Positions 44,341 through 53,741 of a stretch of 56,590 nucleotides of DNA are shown in pieces; the stretch's first letter is position 1; each line of letters starts with the position of its first letter. The stretch covers positions 1 to 56,590 of the forward strand of contig NZ_FNJD01000024.1 of the NCBI RefSeq assembly GCF_900103185.1, given 5' to 3'. The stretch is from Sulfitobacter litoralis. Its GTDB lineage: Bacteria > Pseudomonadota > Alphaproteobacteria > Rhodobacterales > Rhodobacteraceae. The notes under the pieces were generated by a model. That model ran no database searches, had not been told where the DNA came from, and saw nothing but the letters and a program-made list of their open reading frames with translations. Both the position numbers and the translations under genes were made by a program.

Positions 44341-45765
44341 TTACCTCGTTCCTATGCGTAAGCCGAAGGTTTTAGGGATCGCGGCTCCGACACGGTAGAG
44401 AAGCCGCGGCTTCTCCCCTCGATCTTCTGCCGCTTCGCAGCCCATGATCGATCGGCGCACTAAACGACCACCAACTGTCCGAAATGGTTCCGGTGGTAAC
44501 TTGGGAACTTCCCGACGGCAGAACGGCGAGTTCGCCCATTCGTCCTTAGAGTTAAGCACCAAAGCCGCTAGGCACTGACCTCCAATGTAGGTCGGGTTAA
44601 CTCCGTGACCTGAATAGCCAGCCGCGTAGTGAATGCGCGTTCCGGGACGCGTGCGAAAGAAGGGGAGGCGGTCCGAAGAGATGTCGATCCCGCCACCCCA
44701 GACCTTGGATACGCCCACTGAGGAAAGTCCGGGGAGTAGGCGGCGCAAGCCCGCCACTGCGCGGGCACCGGACGCTTGATCTTTGGTGAGGAGGGTGGAT
44801 GTCGAGCTACCATTGTAGCTAATGGGACCTGACCCAGACCCCATCAGCACACGATTATCCGCAGTCTTCCGGAAGTAATGGACGAACATCCGCATATCCG
44901 CCATCCCCTCATCACCCGTCCACCCCATATTGGCCAGCTCCCTTTCTGCTGGCTCACTCATAAGAGCATAGCTTGAAAAGACGGTAACATAAGGCTTCAC
45001 CCAGCTTTCACTGGCGAGTGCGGTATTGGTCGCGAGCACGACATCACGAGCCTCAATCGACCCGCCTTTCGTCCTAATACGGTTTGGAGCGCCAGAATCC
45101 ACTCCGAGCATCGGCGTATGCTCATAGATTCTCACTCCACGCTCTATAGCGGCTTTTCGGAGCGCGCGGGTTAGGCGGGCCGGTTGTACGTTGGCCCCTT
45201 CGGACAGGTACATACCCTTTCGAAAGGAAGGTGAGTTGCAGTAACTCGCGACCTCCTCGGAAGAGAGCGCTTGTGCGGTGTCCGTCACTCCGAGCTGTTC
45301 TACTACACGGATATGGTGATCGATCTTTGAATCTTGTGCCGCAGTGGTCGAAACACGCACGTTGCCTGCCTCGCGCCACCAAACATCTCTTCCAGAGGTA
45401 GTTGCAAATGCTCGAATGCCATCTTGAGCTTTGGTGCCCAGTTTTGCGACTTCAACCGCTGCATCCGGACCGAGAGTTTCACTAAGACCGGGAAGGCTAG
45501 CCCAATATCCATGGACTTTGCCACCGTTCTTACCGCTGGCACCGGCACCACATATCTTAGCCTCAATAAGAACGATGTCTTGAGTGGGATCCCGGTCTTT
45601 AATTGCCAAAGCAGTCCAAAGACCCGTAAAGCCACCGCCGACGATGACCACGTCGGCGCGTTCTTCTCCCTCCAATGGCGGCACTGGAGTCGGGTTCCCT
45701 TCTTTTTGTAGGGCTTCGGTCAGCCACCAAGATGGGTCGCCTGGTGAAGGTGCATTATGCTGCAT
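44341..45765 (-). CDS. FAD-dependent amine/amino-acid oxidoreductase (DAO family)
   Basis: The 474-residue flavoprotein has the dinucleotide motif ADVVIVGGGFTGLWTAL, GAGASGKNGGKVHG (a motif seen in gamma-glutamylputrescine oxidase-like enzymes) and a C-terminal GYSGHGVNPTYIGGQ. It probably oxidises a C-N bond to an imine, with O2 or another acceptor. ATG 45765 follows TTGGAGA; TTG 45780 is on the ribosome site. It is transcribed with the RidA gene 54 bp upstream, away from the ABC transporter genes. Substrate is unknown. Confidence 0.88.
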   Translation of the reverse strand: MQHNAPSPGDPSWWLTEALQKEGNPTPVPPLEGEERADVVIVGGGFTGLWTALAIKDRDPTQDIVLIEAKICGAGASGKNGGKVHGYWASLPGLSETLGPDAAVEVAKLGTKAQDGIRAFATTSGRDVWWREAGNVRVSTTAAQDSKIDHHIRVVEQLGVTDTAQALSSEEVASYCNSPSFRKGMYLSEGANVQPARLTRALRKAAIERGVRIYEHTPMLGVDSGAPNRIRTKGGSIEARDVVLATNTALASESWVKPYVTVFSSYALMSEPAERELANMGWTGDEGMADMRMFVHYFRKTADNRVLMGSGSGPISYNGSSTSTLLTKDQASGARAVAGLRRLLPGLSSVGVSKVWGGGIDISSDRLPFFRTRPGTRIHYAAGYSGHGVNPTYIGGQCLAALVLNSKDEWANSPFCRREVPKLPPEPFRTVGGRLVRRSIMGCEAAEDRGEKPRLLYRVGAAIPKTFGLRIGTR

Positions 45766-45818
45766 GACAATGGTCTCCAAGTGCGTAACTGTGTGTTCAG
45801 CAGGGCAAAGGAAAAAGT

Positions 45819-46163
45819 TCAGGCGAGTGCTTGGACCTGAATTTCCACAAGAATATCTTCACGGGCCAAACGGGCCTCTACGGTTGCGCGCGCAGGTAGC
45901 GCATCCTTGTCTACCCAGGCTTCCCAGGCTTCGTTCATCTCGGCAAAGGTGCTGATATCCTTCAGCCACACGTTCCCAGTAACGATTTTGCTTTTGTCGG
46001 TACCTGCCAATTCGAGGTACTCATCGATCTGAGCAAGAATGTCTGCCGTTTGTTCGGCGACACCGCCACTGCGATCTTTTGCAGTCAAGCCCGAAAGAAA
46101 TGCGAAGCCGTTTGCAACTAATGCCTTGCTAAGAATATGGGTGGTTTGATGACGTGTAATCAC
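45819..46163 (-). CDS. RidA-family imine/enamine deaminase
   Basis: The 114-residue RidA/YER057c protein has ALVANGFAFLSGLTAKDRSG, NVWLKDISTFAEMNEAWEAW and the catalytic-type Arg in PARATVEARLA. RidA hydrolyses reactive imines released by amine oxidases, which fits the DAO gene directly downstream. GTG 46163 follows AGGA; a TTG at 46190 would add nine residues. Confidence 0.88.
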   Translation of the reverse strand: MITRHQTTHILSKALVANGFAFLSGLTAKDRSGGVAEQTADILAQIDEYLELAGTDKSKIVTGNVWLKDISTFAEMNEAWEAWVDKDALPARATVEARLAREDILVEIQVQALA

Positions 46164-46229
46164 AGAATTATCCTGATGTTGTAGCCGCAATTCAGCGGGT
46201 CTTGGTGAAATTTGAAATTCAATCCGAGA

Positions 46230-46850
46230 TCAAAAATGAGCATCCAGAATGCTGATGATCCACAGAACGCGGGCGGTCTCCCCAGAATGGTTCTCTACTC
46301 TGTGGGTTTCCGTGCTGCTGAACTGAAAGCTATCCCCTGGGGATAGGACTGCAGCCTCACTTCCCACCGACAGAAGCACCTCGCCCTCAAGGACATAGCC
46401 ACCCTTATCGCCGGGACCTGTAAGGGTCTCGTTGTTCTGGGCTCCAGGAGGGATTGTCAAAATCATGAATCGCATCGATTCATTGTTCTGAGGGGATAGC
46501 AGCTCTTTACTAAACCCATTCGCCCCGACAACGACTTTGGGCCGGTTGGGCGCGCGTCGCACGAAAGATGCTTCACTTGGCTCCTTGGGAACCTCACGGA
46601 ACTCCCAGATGTTGGCGCCAAGCACTTCCCGCAGCTTCTCAAGGGTATTGATCGAGGGGTTGGCGGTGCCGCGCTCGATCTGACTGACTAATCCAGCCGA
46701 CATTCCTGCCTCGGCAGCTAGCCGAGCGATCGTCAGCCCGCGTTCTTTTCTAAGTACTTTTAAGCGCTGCCCAATCAGGACGGCCTGTGAAGGTTGCTGC
46801 GCAGACGCCACGTCCTCCGCAGGTTTCTTCAGGTTGGTTAAATCAGTCAT
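46230..46850 (-). CDS. XRE-family regulator with C-terminal cupin domain
   Basis: The 206-residue protein has an XRE helix-turn-helix (LKVLRKERGLTIARLAAEAG then SAGLVSQIERGTANPSI) and a cupin domain (about 130-206, GGYVLEGEVLLSVGSEAAVL). This layout is that of PuuR-type repressors of polyamine and amino-compound catabolism. ATG 46850 follows AAGGGCGAG; a frame to 46904 has extra unrelated residues. It is divergent from the ABC transporter and reads into ridA, so it probably controls both units. Confidence 0.88.
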   Translation of the reverse strand: MTDLTNLKKPAEDVASAQQPSQAVLIGQRLKVLRKERGLTIARLAAEAGMSAGLVSQIERGTANPSINTLEKLREVLGANIWEFREVPKEPSEASFVRRAPNRPKVVVGANGFSKELLSPQNNESMRFMILTIPPGAQNNETLTGPGDKGGYVLEGEVLLSVGSEAAVLSPGDSFQFSSTETHRVENHSGETARVLWIISILDAHF

Positions 46851-47161
46851 CGTCTCGCCCTTTAGCCTGAAGTTGAGCGTAAGCTGTGCGTAAGGTATGT
46901 TCAATATATAATCGGTATTTTGAGTCGCATCGATCGGAAAATGAAGCCAAATGCGCCATTCCCAAGCCTTTGGATGGCGAAGAACATCAATAAAACTTTC
47001 GTAAAACAGTTATTTATGCTTGTATATCCATTTTCCTATCGCATTTTATCCCATAACCTTCGCTGAACGCACCTTGACAGAAAGTTCATTATATCTATCA
47101 CTAAATTCATTATTGTGCCGCTCAGAGAATATTAGGCGGCCTGTGCCAACGGGGAAATTTC
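46851..47161. promoter_or_regulatory. Divergent promoter region between XRE-cupin and ABC genes
   Basis: About 310 AT-rich bp separate the regulator from the binding-protein gene and hold both promoters. I see no single clear operator or -35/-10 pair that I would commit to. Confidence 0.45.
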
Positions 47162-48862
47162 ATGACACGCAATGCTTCTTATCGATCCACCAGATTAGAA
47201 TCTGGCGCAATGATCCACTCTCGCCGCGACGTGCTAGGCTTTGGCTTAGGGCTCTCGTCGCTGGGACTTCTAGCGGCGGCCGGGCCGGCCTTTAGCCAGT
47301 CGGATGCTATGGGTACGCCGCCGGCAACACCCACGGGCGTTGTAGTGGTTGGACTTTCGCAGGAACCAGTATCCTTTCACCCACTTATGCCAGGCGTAGA
47401 AGTTGATGAGATTATCTGGACCAATATATTCAGCTCGCTTTGGGTTGCACAGCCCGATGGCAGCCTTCTTCCGGATCTCGCTGTGGAGATTCCTTCTGTA
47501 GAGAATGGCGGCATTTCAAAAGATGGACTCGTCTGGACCGTTCGCTTGCGGGACGATGTGAAGTGGCATGATGGGACACCTTTCACTGCCCATGACGTGA
47601 AGTTCAGCTTGGAACTGATCAATGCTGACGGTTTCCGGTCACGTACCCGTGTCGGGCACGAGCTTCTTGAGGAAATCACCGTCGTTAGCGATAATGAAGT
47701 GTCATGGCGGATGTCGGCAGCATTCTCTCCGTACCTCGCTCTTCTCGCCAACACCCATATGGCGCCTCGCCACCTCCTCGAGGGGGCGGAGGATCCCAAT
47801 CAAACCCCATTTGACAGCGCTCCTATTGGTACGGGTCCGTTCAAGTGGGGCTCGCGCACGTCGGGCGATAACATCACTTTGATCGCAAATGAAACCTATC
47901 ACGGTGACGGCCCCTATCTGGAGAAAGCCGTCCTCAAGTATGTACCTGATATGACCTCCCTCTATGCCCAATTTCGGACTGGGCAGGTAGATACGATCCT
48001 TATTTCCGGCATTCCCCAAAACTTCTACGAGGAAGCTAAGAACCTTCCAGATCAGGATGTGTTCATTGCCCCAAGCGGGAATATCGAGCTTGTTATGCCG
48101 AACCTCGAACACCCTGCTCTCAGTGAAAAAGCGGTGCGCCAGGCCCTTTATCACGCCATTAACAAGGACGTGATAATCGACGCCATCTATTATGGTGTAC
48201 CGGAGGCAACAGAGTCTTTTGCGCCCCGTGAGTCATGGGCGTTCAATCCAAATCTGCCCGAGCACGTTTACGATCCGGAGAAAGCGAACGCCCTCTTGGA
48301 TGAGGCAGGCTGGGAACGTGACGGGAGCGGGATGCGCAGCAAAGATGGGGTGCGCCTGTCCTTCGACATTTCCACAACGACAGGAAACCAACTGCGCGAA
48401 CAGGTACAGCAATTTTTAATGCAGGATTGGGCAGCGATCGGAGTAGAGCTTTCGATTAATAACCTGCCTGCAGCAGTTATTTGGGGCGACTTTTACGTAC
48501 AGAGTCAATTTGACAGCTTGCTCGTAGGCACAACGTTTCGAACCGGCTTGGACCCTGACCCGGCGGCCCGCTTCGCCAGCACCGCCATCCCCAAAAAAGG
48601 TGGCAGCGGTGGCAACTACATGCAGTGGGAAAATGACGAGGCTGATGCGCTTCTCAAAGAAGGTCAGGAAACCTTTGATGTCGAGCGGCGCAAGGAAATC
48701 TATTACCGCCTTCAAGAGATTGTCCGAGAGGAGATGCCCATCCTGCCAATCTGGCAATATGCGCCGGTTGAAGGCATCAAAAAAGGCCTAATGGGATTCA
48801 AGCCCAATATCAACCAGCGGCAAAACGCTTGGAACATGGGCCATTGGTTCTGGGGCGCTTGA
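47162..48862 (+). CDS. ABC transporter periplasmic peptide/amine-binding protein (SBP_bac_5)
   Basis: The 566-residue DppA/OppA-like protein has a twin-arginine signal (SRRDVLGFGLGLSSLG) and the family core VVVGLSQEPVSFHPLM, LPDLAVEIPSVENGGIS, WTVRLRDDVKWHDGTPFTAH and a C-terminal ILPIWQYAPVEGIKKGL. ATG 47162 follows GGGGAAA; ATG 47210 directly before the Tat motif is an alternative. First gene of a four-gene transporter operon divergent from the XRE-cupin regulator. Confidence 0.92.
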   Translation: MTRNASYRSTRLESGAMIHSRRDVLGFGLGLSSLGLLAAAGPAFSQSDAMGTPPATPTGVVVVGLSQEPVSFHPLMPGVEVDEIIWTNIFSSLWVAQPDGSLLPDLAVEIPSVENGGISKDGLVWTVRLRDDVKWHDGTPFTAHDVKFSLELINADGFRSRTRVGHELLEEITVVSDNEVSWRMSAAFSPYLALLANTHMAPRHLLEGAEDPNQTPFDSAPIGTGPFKWGSRTSGDNITLIANETYHGDGPYLEKAVLKYVPDMTSLYAQFRTGQVDTILISGIPQNFYEEAKNLPDQDVFIAPSGNIELVMPNLEHPALSEKAVRQALYHAINKDVIIDAIYYGVPEATESFAPRESWAFNPNLPEHVYDPEKANALLDEAGWERDGSGMRSKDGVRLSFDISTTTGNQLREQVQQFLMQDWAAIGVELSINNLPAAVIWGDFYVQSQFDSLLVGTTFRTGLDPDPAARFASTAIPKKGGSGGNYMQWENDEADALLKEGQETFDVERRKEIYYRLQEIVREEMPILPIWQYAPVEGIKKGLMGFKPNINQRQNAWNMGHWFWGA

Positions 48863-48892
48863 GCCTTTCACACTGACTGACAGGTAATTCAC

Positions 48893-49846
48893 TTGGCAAC
48901 TTTTCTACTTCGCCGCTTCGGCCAGGCCGTCATCTTGCTAATCGTGGTCTCGATGATCGGGTTCACGATCCTGCATCTGGCTCCGGGCGGCCCCCTTTCC
49001 CAGTATGCCGTCGATGGAAGCATGACGCAGGCTGATTTGGACCGCCTGGCAGATCAGTTGGGACTAAACAGACCACTCCCCGTCCAGTACGGGGAGTGGT
49101 TCCTCAGAATGCTTCAAGGCGATTGGGGGGTATCATACCGGGATCGACAGCCCGTTCTCGATATCATCTTCTCCCATCTTGGCGCCACGCTCGAGTTGAT
49201 GCTAACAGCTACTGTAATTGCGGTCGTCCTCGGCGTGTGGATCGGCACGCTTGGCGCCATTCGCCGATACTCATTTTTTGATAGTCTTGCGACTGTCGGT
49301 GCGATGGTGGCACTTTCCATCCCGACGTTTTGGTTCGGGCTGATTGTCATCTACGTATTCTCAGTAGGGCTTGACTGGCTTCCCTCTGGAAACCGGTACA
49401 CCATTGGAGATGGCTCATTCTGGAACCGGGTACACCACTTGGTAGGCCCAAGTATCGTTCTGGCACTTGTGTCCACCGCAGTCTGGAGCCGATACATGCG
49501 GTCTTCCATGCTGGATGTTATCAACCAGGATTATATTCGGACCGCCCGAGCAAAGGGTGTGAGCGAAAGACGGATCCTATTTCGTCATGCAATGCGCAAC
49601 GCTCTACTACCGATGATCACCATTGCGGGCGTTCAACTTCCAGTCCTTCTGTCAGGTGCATTGGTGACTGAAACCGTATTTACGTGGCCTGGGATGGGGC
49701 GGCTGTTTCTGGATTCAATTAGTTACCGCGACTACCCAGTTGTGATGGGTGTCCTGATGTTTTCGGCTGTAATTGTGCTCCTTGGCAACCTGTTGGCCGA
49801 CCTTCTCTATAGTGTTGCAGACCCTAGAATTTCGAGGCAAAGCTGA
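48893..49846 (+). CDS. ABC transporter permease (DppB type)
   Basis: The 317-residue permease has six predicted membrane helices and the typical start LLRRFGQAVILLIVVSMIGF, then LHLAPGGPLSQY. The EAA loop is visible as IRTARAKGVSERRILFRHAM. The start codon is TTG 48893. It overlaps the next permease by TGATG. Confidence 0.92.
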   Translation: MATFLLRRFGQAVILLIVVSMIGFTILHLAPGGPLSQYAVDGSMTQADLDRLADQLGLNRPLPVQYGEWFLRMLQGDWGVSYRDRQPVLDIIFSHLGATLELMLTATVIAVVLGVWIGTLGAIRRYSFFDSLATVGAMVALSIPTFWFGLIVIYVFSVGLDWLPSGNRYTIGDGSFWNRVHHLVGPSIVLALVSTAVWSRYMRSSMLDVINQDYIRTARAKGVSERRILFRHAMRNALLPMITIAGVQLPVLLSGALVTETVFTWPGMGRLFLDSISYRDYPVVMGVLMFSAVIVLLGNLLADLLYSVADPRISRQS

Positions 49847-50721
49847 TGACCGAAGCCGTTTCCCCTGCACCAAACCGTAAGCTCGCGCGGTGGCCGGTAG
49901 CTCAGAGGTTTGCAGACCACCGTCTAGCGTTGTTTGGGCTTGCAACAATCATTGTTCTAGCATTCTCTTGCCTTGTCGGTCCTTGGCTACTGCCCTTTAG
50001 TGATACACATATCGATATGCAGAGCCGGTTCGCGGCGCCATTCAGCGGTTCCCATGTTTTTGGCACTGACATGATGGGAAGAGACACGCTGGCGCGGCTC
50101 TTAATGGCAGGACGAATTTCACTTTCTATCGGATTTTCCGCCATGGCCGTCAGTATGGTAATCGGCGTGAGTGTCGGACTTATCGCAGGTTTCTATGGCG
50201 GTGCTATTGGTGCTGTTCTGATGCGCTTCGTAGATGCGATGCTTTGCTTTCCTTCCATCTTTCTGTTGCTCGCAATCTCGGCACTGGTCTCGCCAACCGT
50301 ACCTGCAATTATCTTTCTGATCGCGATGACGTCATGGATGGAAGTAGCACGTGTGGTGGAGGCGCAGACGCGCTCACTGCGGACTAGGGAATACACCCTT
50401 GCGGCGCATTCCTATGGCGCAAGTAGCAGTCGCTTGATGTTTCGCGAGATCTTGCCAAACGCGATCGCACCGATCGTGGTTGCTGCTACGCTAAATGTTG
50501 CGAACGCAATCCTCGCAGAAAGTTACATCAGCTTTCTCGGCTTCGGAATTCAACCGCCGACACCAAGTTGGGGCAACATGCTGAACAGTGCCCAAACATA
50601 TTTGACGAGCGCACCTTGGCTGGCGATCATTCCAGGGGCAGCCATCACCCTTGCAGTGACTTCTTTCAACTTTATCGGCGACGGGATGCGTGATGCTCTC
50701 GATCCGCGCGCTGACCACTGA
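49846..50721 (+). CDS. ABC transporter permease (DppC type)
   Basis: The 291-residue permease has an N-terminal membrane helix (LALFGLATIIVLAFSCLVGP), the HVFGTDMMGRDTLARLLMAG segment typical of DppC, an EAA loop (YTLAAHSYGASSSRLMFREI) and a C-terminal FLGFGIQPPTPSWGNML. It pairs with the DppB-type subunit and is coupled to it. Confidence 0.93.
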   Translation: MTEAVSPAPNRKLARWPVAQRFADHRLALFGLATIIVLAFSCLVGPWLLPFSDTHIDMQSRFAAPFSGSHVFGTDMMGRDTLARLLMAGRISLSIGFSAMAVSMVIGVSVGLIAGFYGGAIGAVLMRFVDAMLCFPSIFLLLAISALVSPTVPAIIFLIAMTSWMEVARVVEAQTRSLRTREYTLAAHSYGASSSRLMFREILPNAIAPIVVAATLNVANAILAESYISFLGFGIQPPTPSWGNMLNSAQTYLTSAPWLAIIPGAAITLAVTSFNFIGDGMRDALDPRADH

Positions 50722-50735
50722 CAGGACGAGACAAC

Positions 50736-52565
50736 ATGATTGAGAAAACCCAGTCTCCAATTCTGCGCGTAGATGACCTGCGGGTTGCCTTTGGGGCTCG
50801 CAAAAAATGGACTGAAGTAATTCATGGGTTGTCGTTTGACGTAAACCCTGGCGAAACCGTCGCGCTGGTCGGTGAATCCGGTTCTGGAAAAAGTGTAACT
50901 GCGATGTCTATCCTCGGGTTGCTACCACCCGGCCAAGCCCGCATTGAAGGCAACATCATTTTTGAGGGGCGAGAAATTCCTCAGCTTTCGCCTGATGAAA
51001 TGCGCCGCCTCAGGGGCGGGGATATCGCTATGATCTTCCAAGAGCCAATGACATCACTAAACCCGGTCATGACCTGCGGAAACCAGATCGCCGAGTCGCT
51101 GGCCATACACCGAGGCCTTGATACTCGGGCAGCCCGCGCGGAAACCTTGCGACTATTTGATCGTGTGCGGATCTCTGACGCAGAACGGCGATTCTCGGAT
51201 TACCCCCACAACCTATCCGGCGGGATGCGCCAGCGGATCATGATTGCGATGGCTCTCGCCTGTAAGCCGAAGATGTTAATTGCTGACGAGCCTACAACCG
51301 CTCTCGACGTGACCATCCAAGCGCAAATCTTGTCACTCGTCAAAGAGCTTCAAGAAGACGAAGGGATGGCCGTACTTTTTATTACCCACGATATGGGCGT
51401 TGTAGCAGAGGTATCTGACCGTACTGTCGTCATGAGAAACGGCGATCTCGTCGAAACCGGCACCACCGCCGACATTTTCGGGGCTCCCAAAGCCGGGTAC
51501 ACCCGCTCCCTGCTCTCAGCAGTTCCGCGGCTCGGCTCCATGGCCGGTGAAAGTTTACCCCGAAAGTTTCAGATCTACTCGCGTAATAGCGGCGAAGCCG
51601 AGGACATTAAGATAAACGAGACGCCAGCGAGCGCCCCCGGAGCACCGCTACTAAAAGTGCAAGGCCTCACAACGCGTTTCACGCTTAGAAAAGGCATCTT
51701 AGGTCGCGTCGCTGGCAGAGTGCATGCGGTTGAGAACGTCTCCTTTGATATCCGGTCCGGTGAAACTTTGGCTTTGGTTGGGGAGTCGGGGTGCGGCAAA
51801 TCGACAACAGGACATTCAGTTCTAAGGCTAACCGAACCGGACGCGGGGACGGTCAACCTGAACGGTGAAAACGTACTTGAGATGGATAAAGACAAGTTGC
51901 GCCAAGCTCGGCGACGCATGCAAATGATCTTCCAAGATCCATACTCTAGCCTTAATCCGCGACGCAGTGTCGGCAATTCCATCATCGAACCAATGCTCGT
52001 CAATGGCCTCGCCACGCGCGAAGAAGCGCATTATAAGGCGCGCGAGCTAATGACGCAGGTCGGGTTACTTCCCGATACACTGGAAAGATATCCTCATCAG
52101 TTCTCGGGTGGACAGAGGCAGAGGATATGCATTGCTCGAGCCCTTTCTCTTGAACCCGATCTGATCGTAGCAGATGAAAGCGTATCTGCGCTGGACGTCT
52201 CGGTAAAAGCTCAAGTAGTTAACCTAATGCTAGACCTGCAGCAGAGACTTGGCATTGCCTACCTGTTCATCTCGCACGATATGGCAGTAGTCGAGCGCGT
52301 GGCTCACCGGGTGGCCGTAATGTACCTAGGAGAGATCGTCGAGATCGGGACGCGCGAGGCGGTACTAGGAAACCCACAACACCCATACACGAAGCGACTG
52401 TTGAGTGCTGTTCCTGTTGCTGACCCGTCAAGACGACATGTCAGCAGAGTTATTGACGAAAGAGAAATTCAAAGTCCGATCCGTCAACCTGATTACGTTC
52501 CACCGAGCAGAAGCTATCTTGAAGCTGCGCCGGGGCACATGTATCTCGATGCAGATATCTCGTGA
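50736..52565 (+). CDS. Fused double-ATPase subunit of the peptide-type ABC transporter
   Basis: The 609-residue protein joins DppD- and DppF-type ATPases. The first half has Walker [11 protein letters not shown], signature LSGGMRQR and Walker [13 protein letters not shown]. The second has [18 protein letters not shown] and [12 protein letters not shown]. It powers uptake of the substrate bound by the SBP. It ends about 55 bp before candidate site R3. Confidence 0.93.
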   Translation: MIEKTQSPILRVDDLRVAFGARKKWTEVIHGLSFDVNPGETVALVGESGSGKSVTAMSILGLLPPGQARIEGNIIFEGREIPQLSPDEMRRLRGGDIAMIFQEPMTSLNPVMTCGNQIAESLAIHRGLDTRAARAETLRLFDRVRISDAERRFSDYPHNLSGGMRQRIMIAMALACKPKMLIADEPTTALDVTIQAQILSLVKELQEDEGMAVLFITHDMGVVAEVSDRTVVMRNGDLVETGTTADIFGAPKAGYTRSLLSAVPRLGSMAGESLPRKFQIYSRNSGEAEDIKINETPASAPGAPLLKVQGLTTRFTLRKGILGRVAGRVHAVENVSFDIRSGETLALVGESGCGKSTTGHSVLRLTEPDAGTVNLNGENVLEMDKDKLRQARRRMQMIFQDPYSSLNPRRSVGNSIIEPMLVNGLATREEAHYKARELMTQVGLLPDTLERYPHQFSGGQRQRICIARALSLEPDLIVADESVSALDVSVKAQVVNLMLDLQQRLGIAYLFISHDMAVVERVAHRVAVMYLGEIVEIGTREAVLGNPQHPYTKRLLSAVPVADPSRRHVSRVIDEREIQSPIRQPDYVPPSRSYLEAAPGHMYLDADIS

Positions 52566-52620
52566 GCTGAGTTTTGCGCCATCGTATAAGGTCTTTTCGC
52601 TGTTGAAGAGTGTCCTGCAA

Positions 52621-52681
52621 CTTAACACTTTCAGGTTCCCCTCCCAGACCCGACCCTTAACTCTATTAGCAATAATGTTAA
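52621..52681. repeat. Candidate recombination site R3
   Basis: CTTAACACTTTC (52621-52632) is followed by an imperfect 25-bp palindrome at 52657-52681, with arms TTAACTCTATT and AATAATGTTAA around AGC. Layout and spacing match R2. Confidence 0.5.
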
Positions 52682-52791
52682 GTCTACCTCATTTTCAAAG
52701 GTACCCGAGGCCATTTGGGATGGCTGCCGGCTGCCAATGCACAGTCCAGCACTAAGTGTGGTCTCTTTGGCGGAAACCAGACCTTTGCTGC
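52657..52791 (+). repeat. Right copy of the ~135-bp direct repeat
   Basis: Matches 41274-41408 in direct orientation at about 90% by eye, with two single-base indels. Together the copies flank the kinase, YecA and amine/ABC blocks. Confidence 0.8.
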
Positions 52792-52906
52792 AGGTGCGAA
52801 ATATAGGATCTCCGTTTGAGAAAGCAGACGTTCGGCAGCACGTGAAACTTTCAACGTAACCGAGCCATTGGCACCGCCTGCCTGAGGCTGGAGCGATGAT
52901 CTAAGA

Positions 52907-52942
52907 GACGTCGCTAATGACGTCATTACTGACGTCACTTAT
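52907..52942 (+). repeat. Three 12-bp GACGTC repeats before IS66 tnpA
   Basis: GACGTCGCTAAT, GACGTCATTACT and GACGTCACTTAT follow each other without gaps. Each has the palindromic GACGTC core at exactly 12-bp spacing, just upstream of tnpA. They could be a transposase or host-factor site, or a promoter control element. Confidence 0.7.
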
Positions 52943-52954
52943 GCGGGGCCTGTG

Positions 52955-53335
52955 ATGCGTGGCGAAATTCTTGGGGCGGAGCGGCGACGCTTTTGGCATG
53001 ACGACGACAAGCTTGAGATTGTCGCGTCGGTTGGGATTGCCGGGGCGAGCGTGACGCAGGTTGCGCAGCGCCATGAGATTAAGCGACAACAAATTTACGC
53101 GTGGCGGCATGAGCTGAAGAAGAAAGGCTTGTGGTCGCCCGATGGCGGGGCGCTTTTCTTGCCGCTGGACATGCCCGTAACTGCAGGAGTGCCGGTGGCG
53201 CAGGCCCCGGTCGCTGAGCTGCCGCCTCCAGTTGCTGTTGAACTGCGCCTGCGTGGCGGGCGCAGTTTGCATTTTGAAAGCACGATTGATCCTGCTGCGC
53301 TGTCGGCGCTGATCCGTGTGGTTGACGCTGCATGA
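52955..53335 (+). CDS. tnpA: IS66 accessory protein TnpA (copy 2)
   Basis: The 126-residue protein has a helix-turn-helix (VASVGIAGASVTQVAQRHE, then IKRQQIYAWRHELKKKGL). ATG 52955 or GTG 52952 starts it. Its stop overlaps the tnpB start as ATGA. Confidence 0.88.
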   Translation: MRGEILGAERRRFWHDDDKLEIVASVGIAGASVTQVAQRHEIKRQQIYAWRHELKKKGLWSPDGGALFLPLDMPVTAGVPVAQAPVAELPPPVAVELRLRGGRSLHFESTIDPAALSALIRVVDAA

Positions 53336-53679
53336 TCGGCCCGGGCACCGGTGTGCGTGTGTATCTGGCCTGCGGTGTCACGGATATGCGCAAGGGGATC
53401 GCAGGGCTGGCGGCGCTGACCCAGGACGTGTTGCGACAAAAGCCTACCAGTGGGGCGGTGTTTGCGTTTCGAGGCCGTCGGGGTGATCGGATCAAGCTTC
53501 TGTTCTGGGATGGGCAGGGCTTTTGCCTCTATTACAAAGTGCTCGAACGGGGCCGCTTCCCTTGGCCGAGCGCCAAGGATGGAGCTGTGCGACTGACTTC
53601 GGCGCAACTTGCGATGTTGTGGGAGGGGATCGATTGGAGGCGTCCAGATTGGGGCGCTCCACCCGCTCGGGTGGGGTGA
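53332..53679 (+). CDS. tnpB: IS66 accessory protein TnpB (copy 2)
   Basis: The 115-residue protein has the family core GVRVYLACGVTDMRKGIAGL, SGAVFAFRGRRGDRIKLLFW and GQGFCLYYKVLERGRFPWP. It is only distantly similar to copy 1, so the two IS66 elements are of different lineages. Confidence 0.93.
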   Translation: MIGPGTGVRVYLACGVTDMRKGIAGLAALTQDVLRQKPTSGAVFAFRGRRGDRIKLLFWDGQGFCLYYKVLERGRFPWPSAKDGAVRLTSAQLAMLWEGIDWRRPDWGAPPARVG

Positions 53680-53741
53680 TTTTGCGTCGGGATTTGCGTT
53701 ATTTATATGGTGCTTTGACCTGACTTTTGGTAGTCAGGCGT

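Noticed and set aside
41187..52681. The TTAAC...GTTAAG sites as integron attC sites
   Set aside because: The outer boxes fit RYYYAAC and GTTRRRY loosely, but the inner sequence does not fold into paired L boxes, and the recombinase is a 200-residue enzyme without the IntI-specific insertion. A generic tyrosine-recombinase core fits better.
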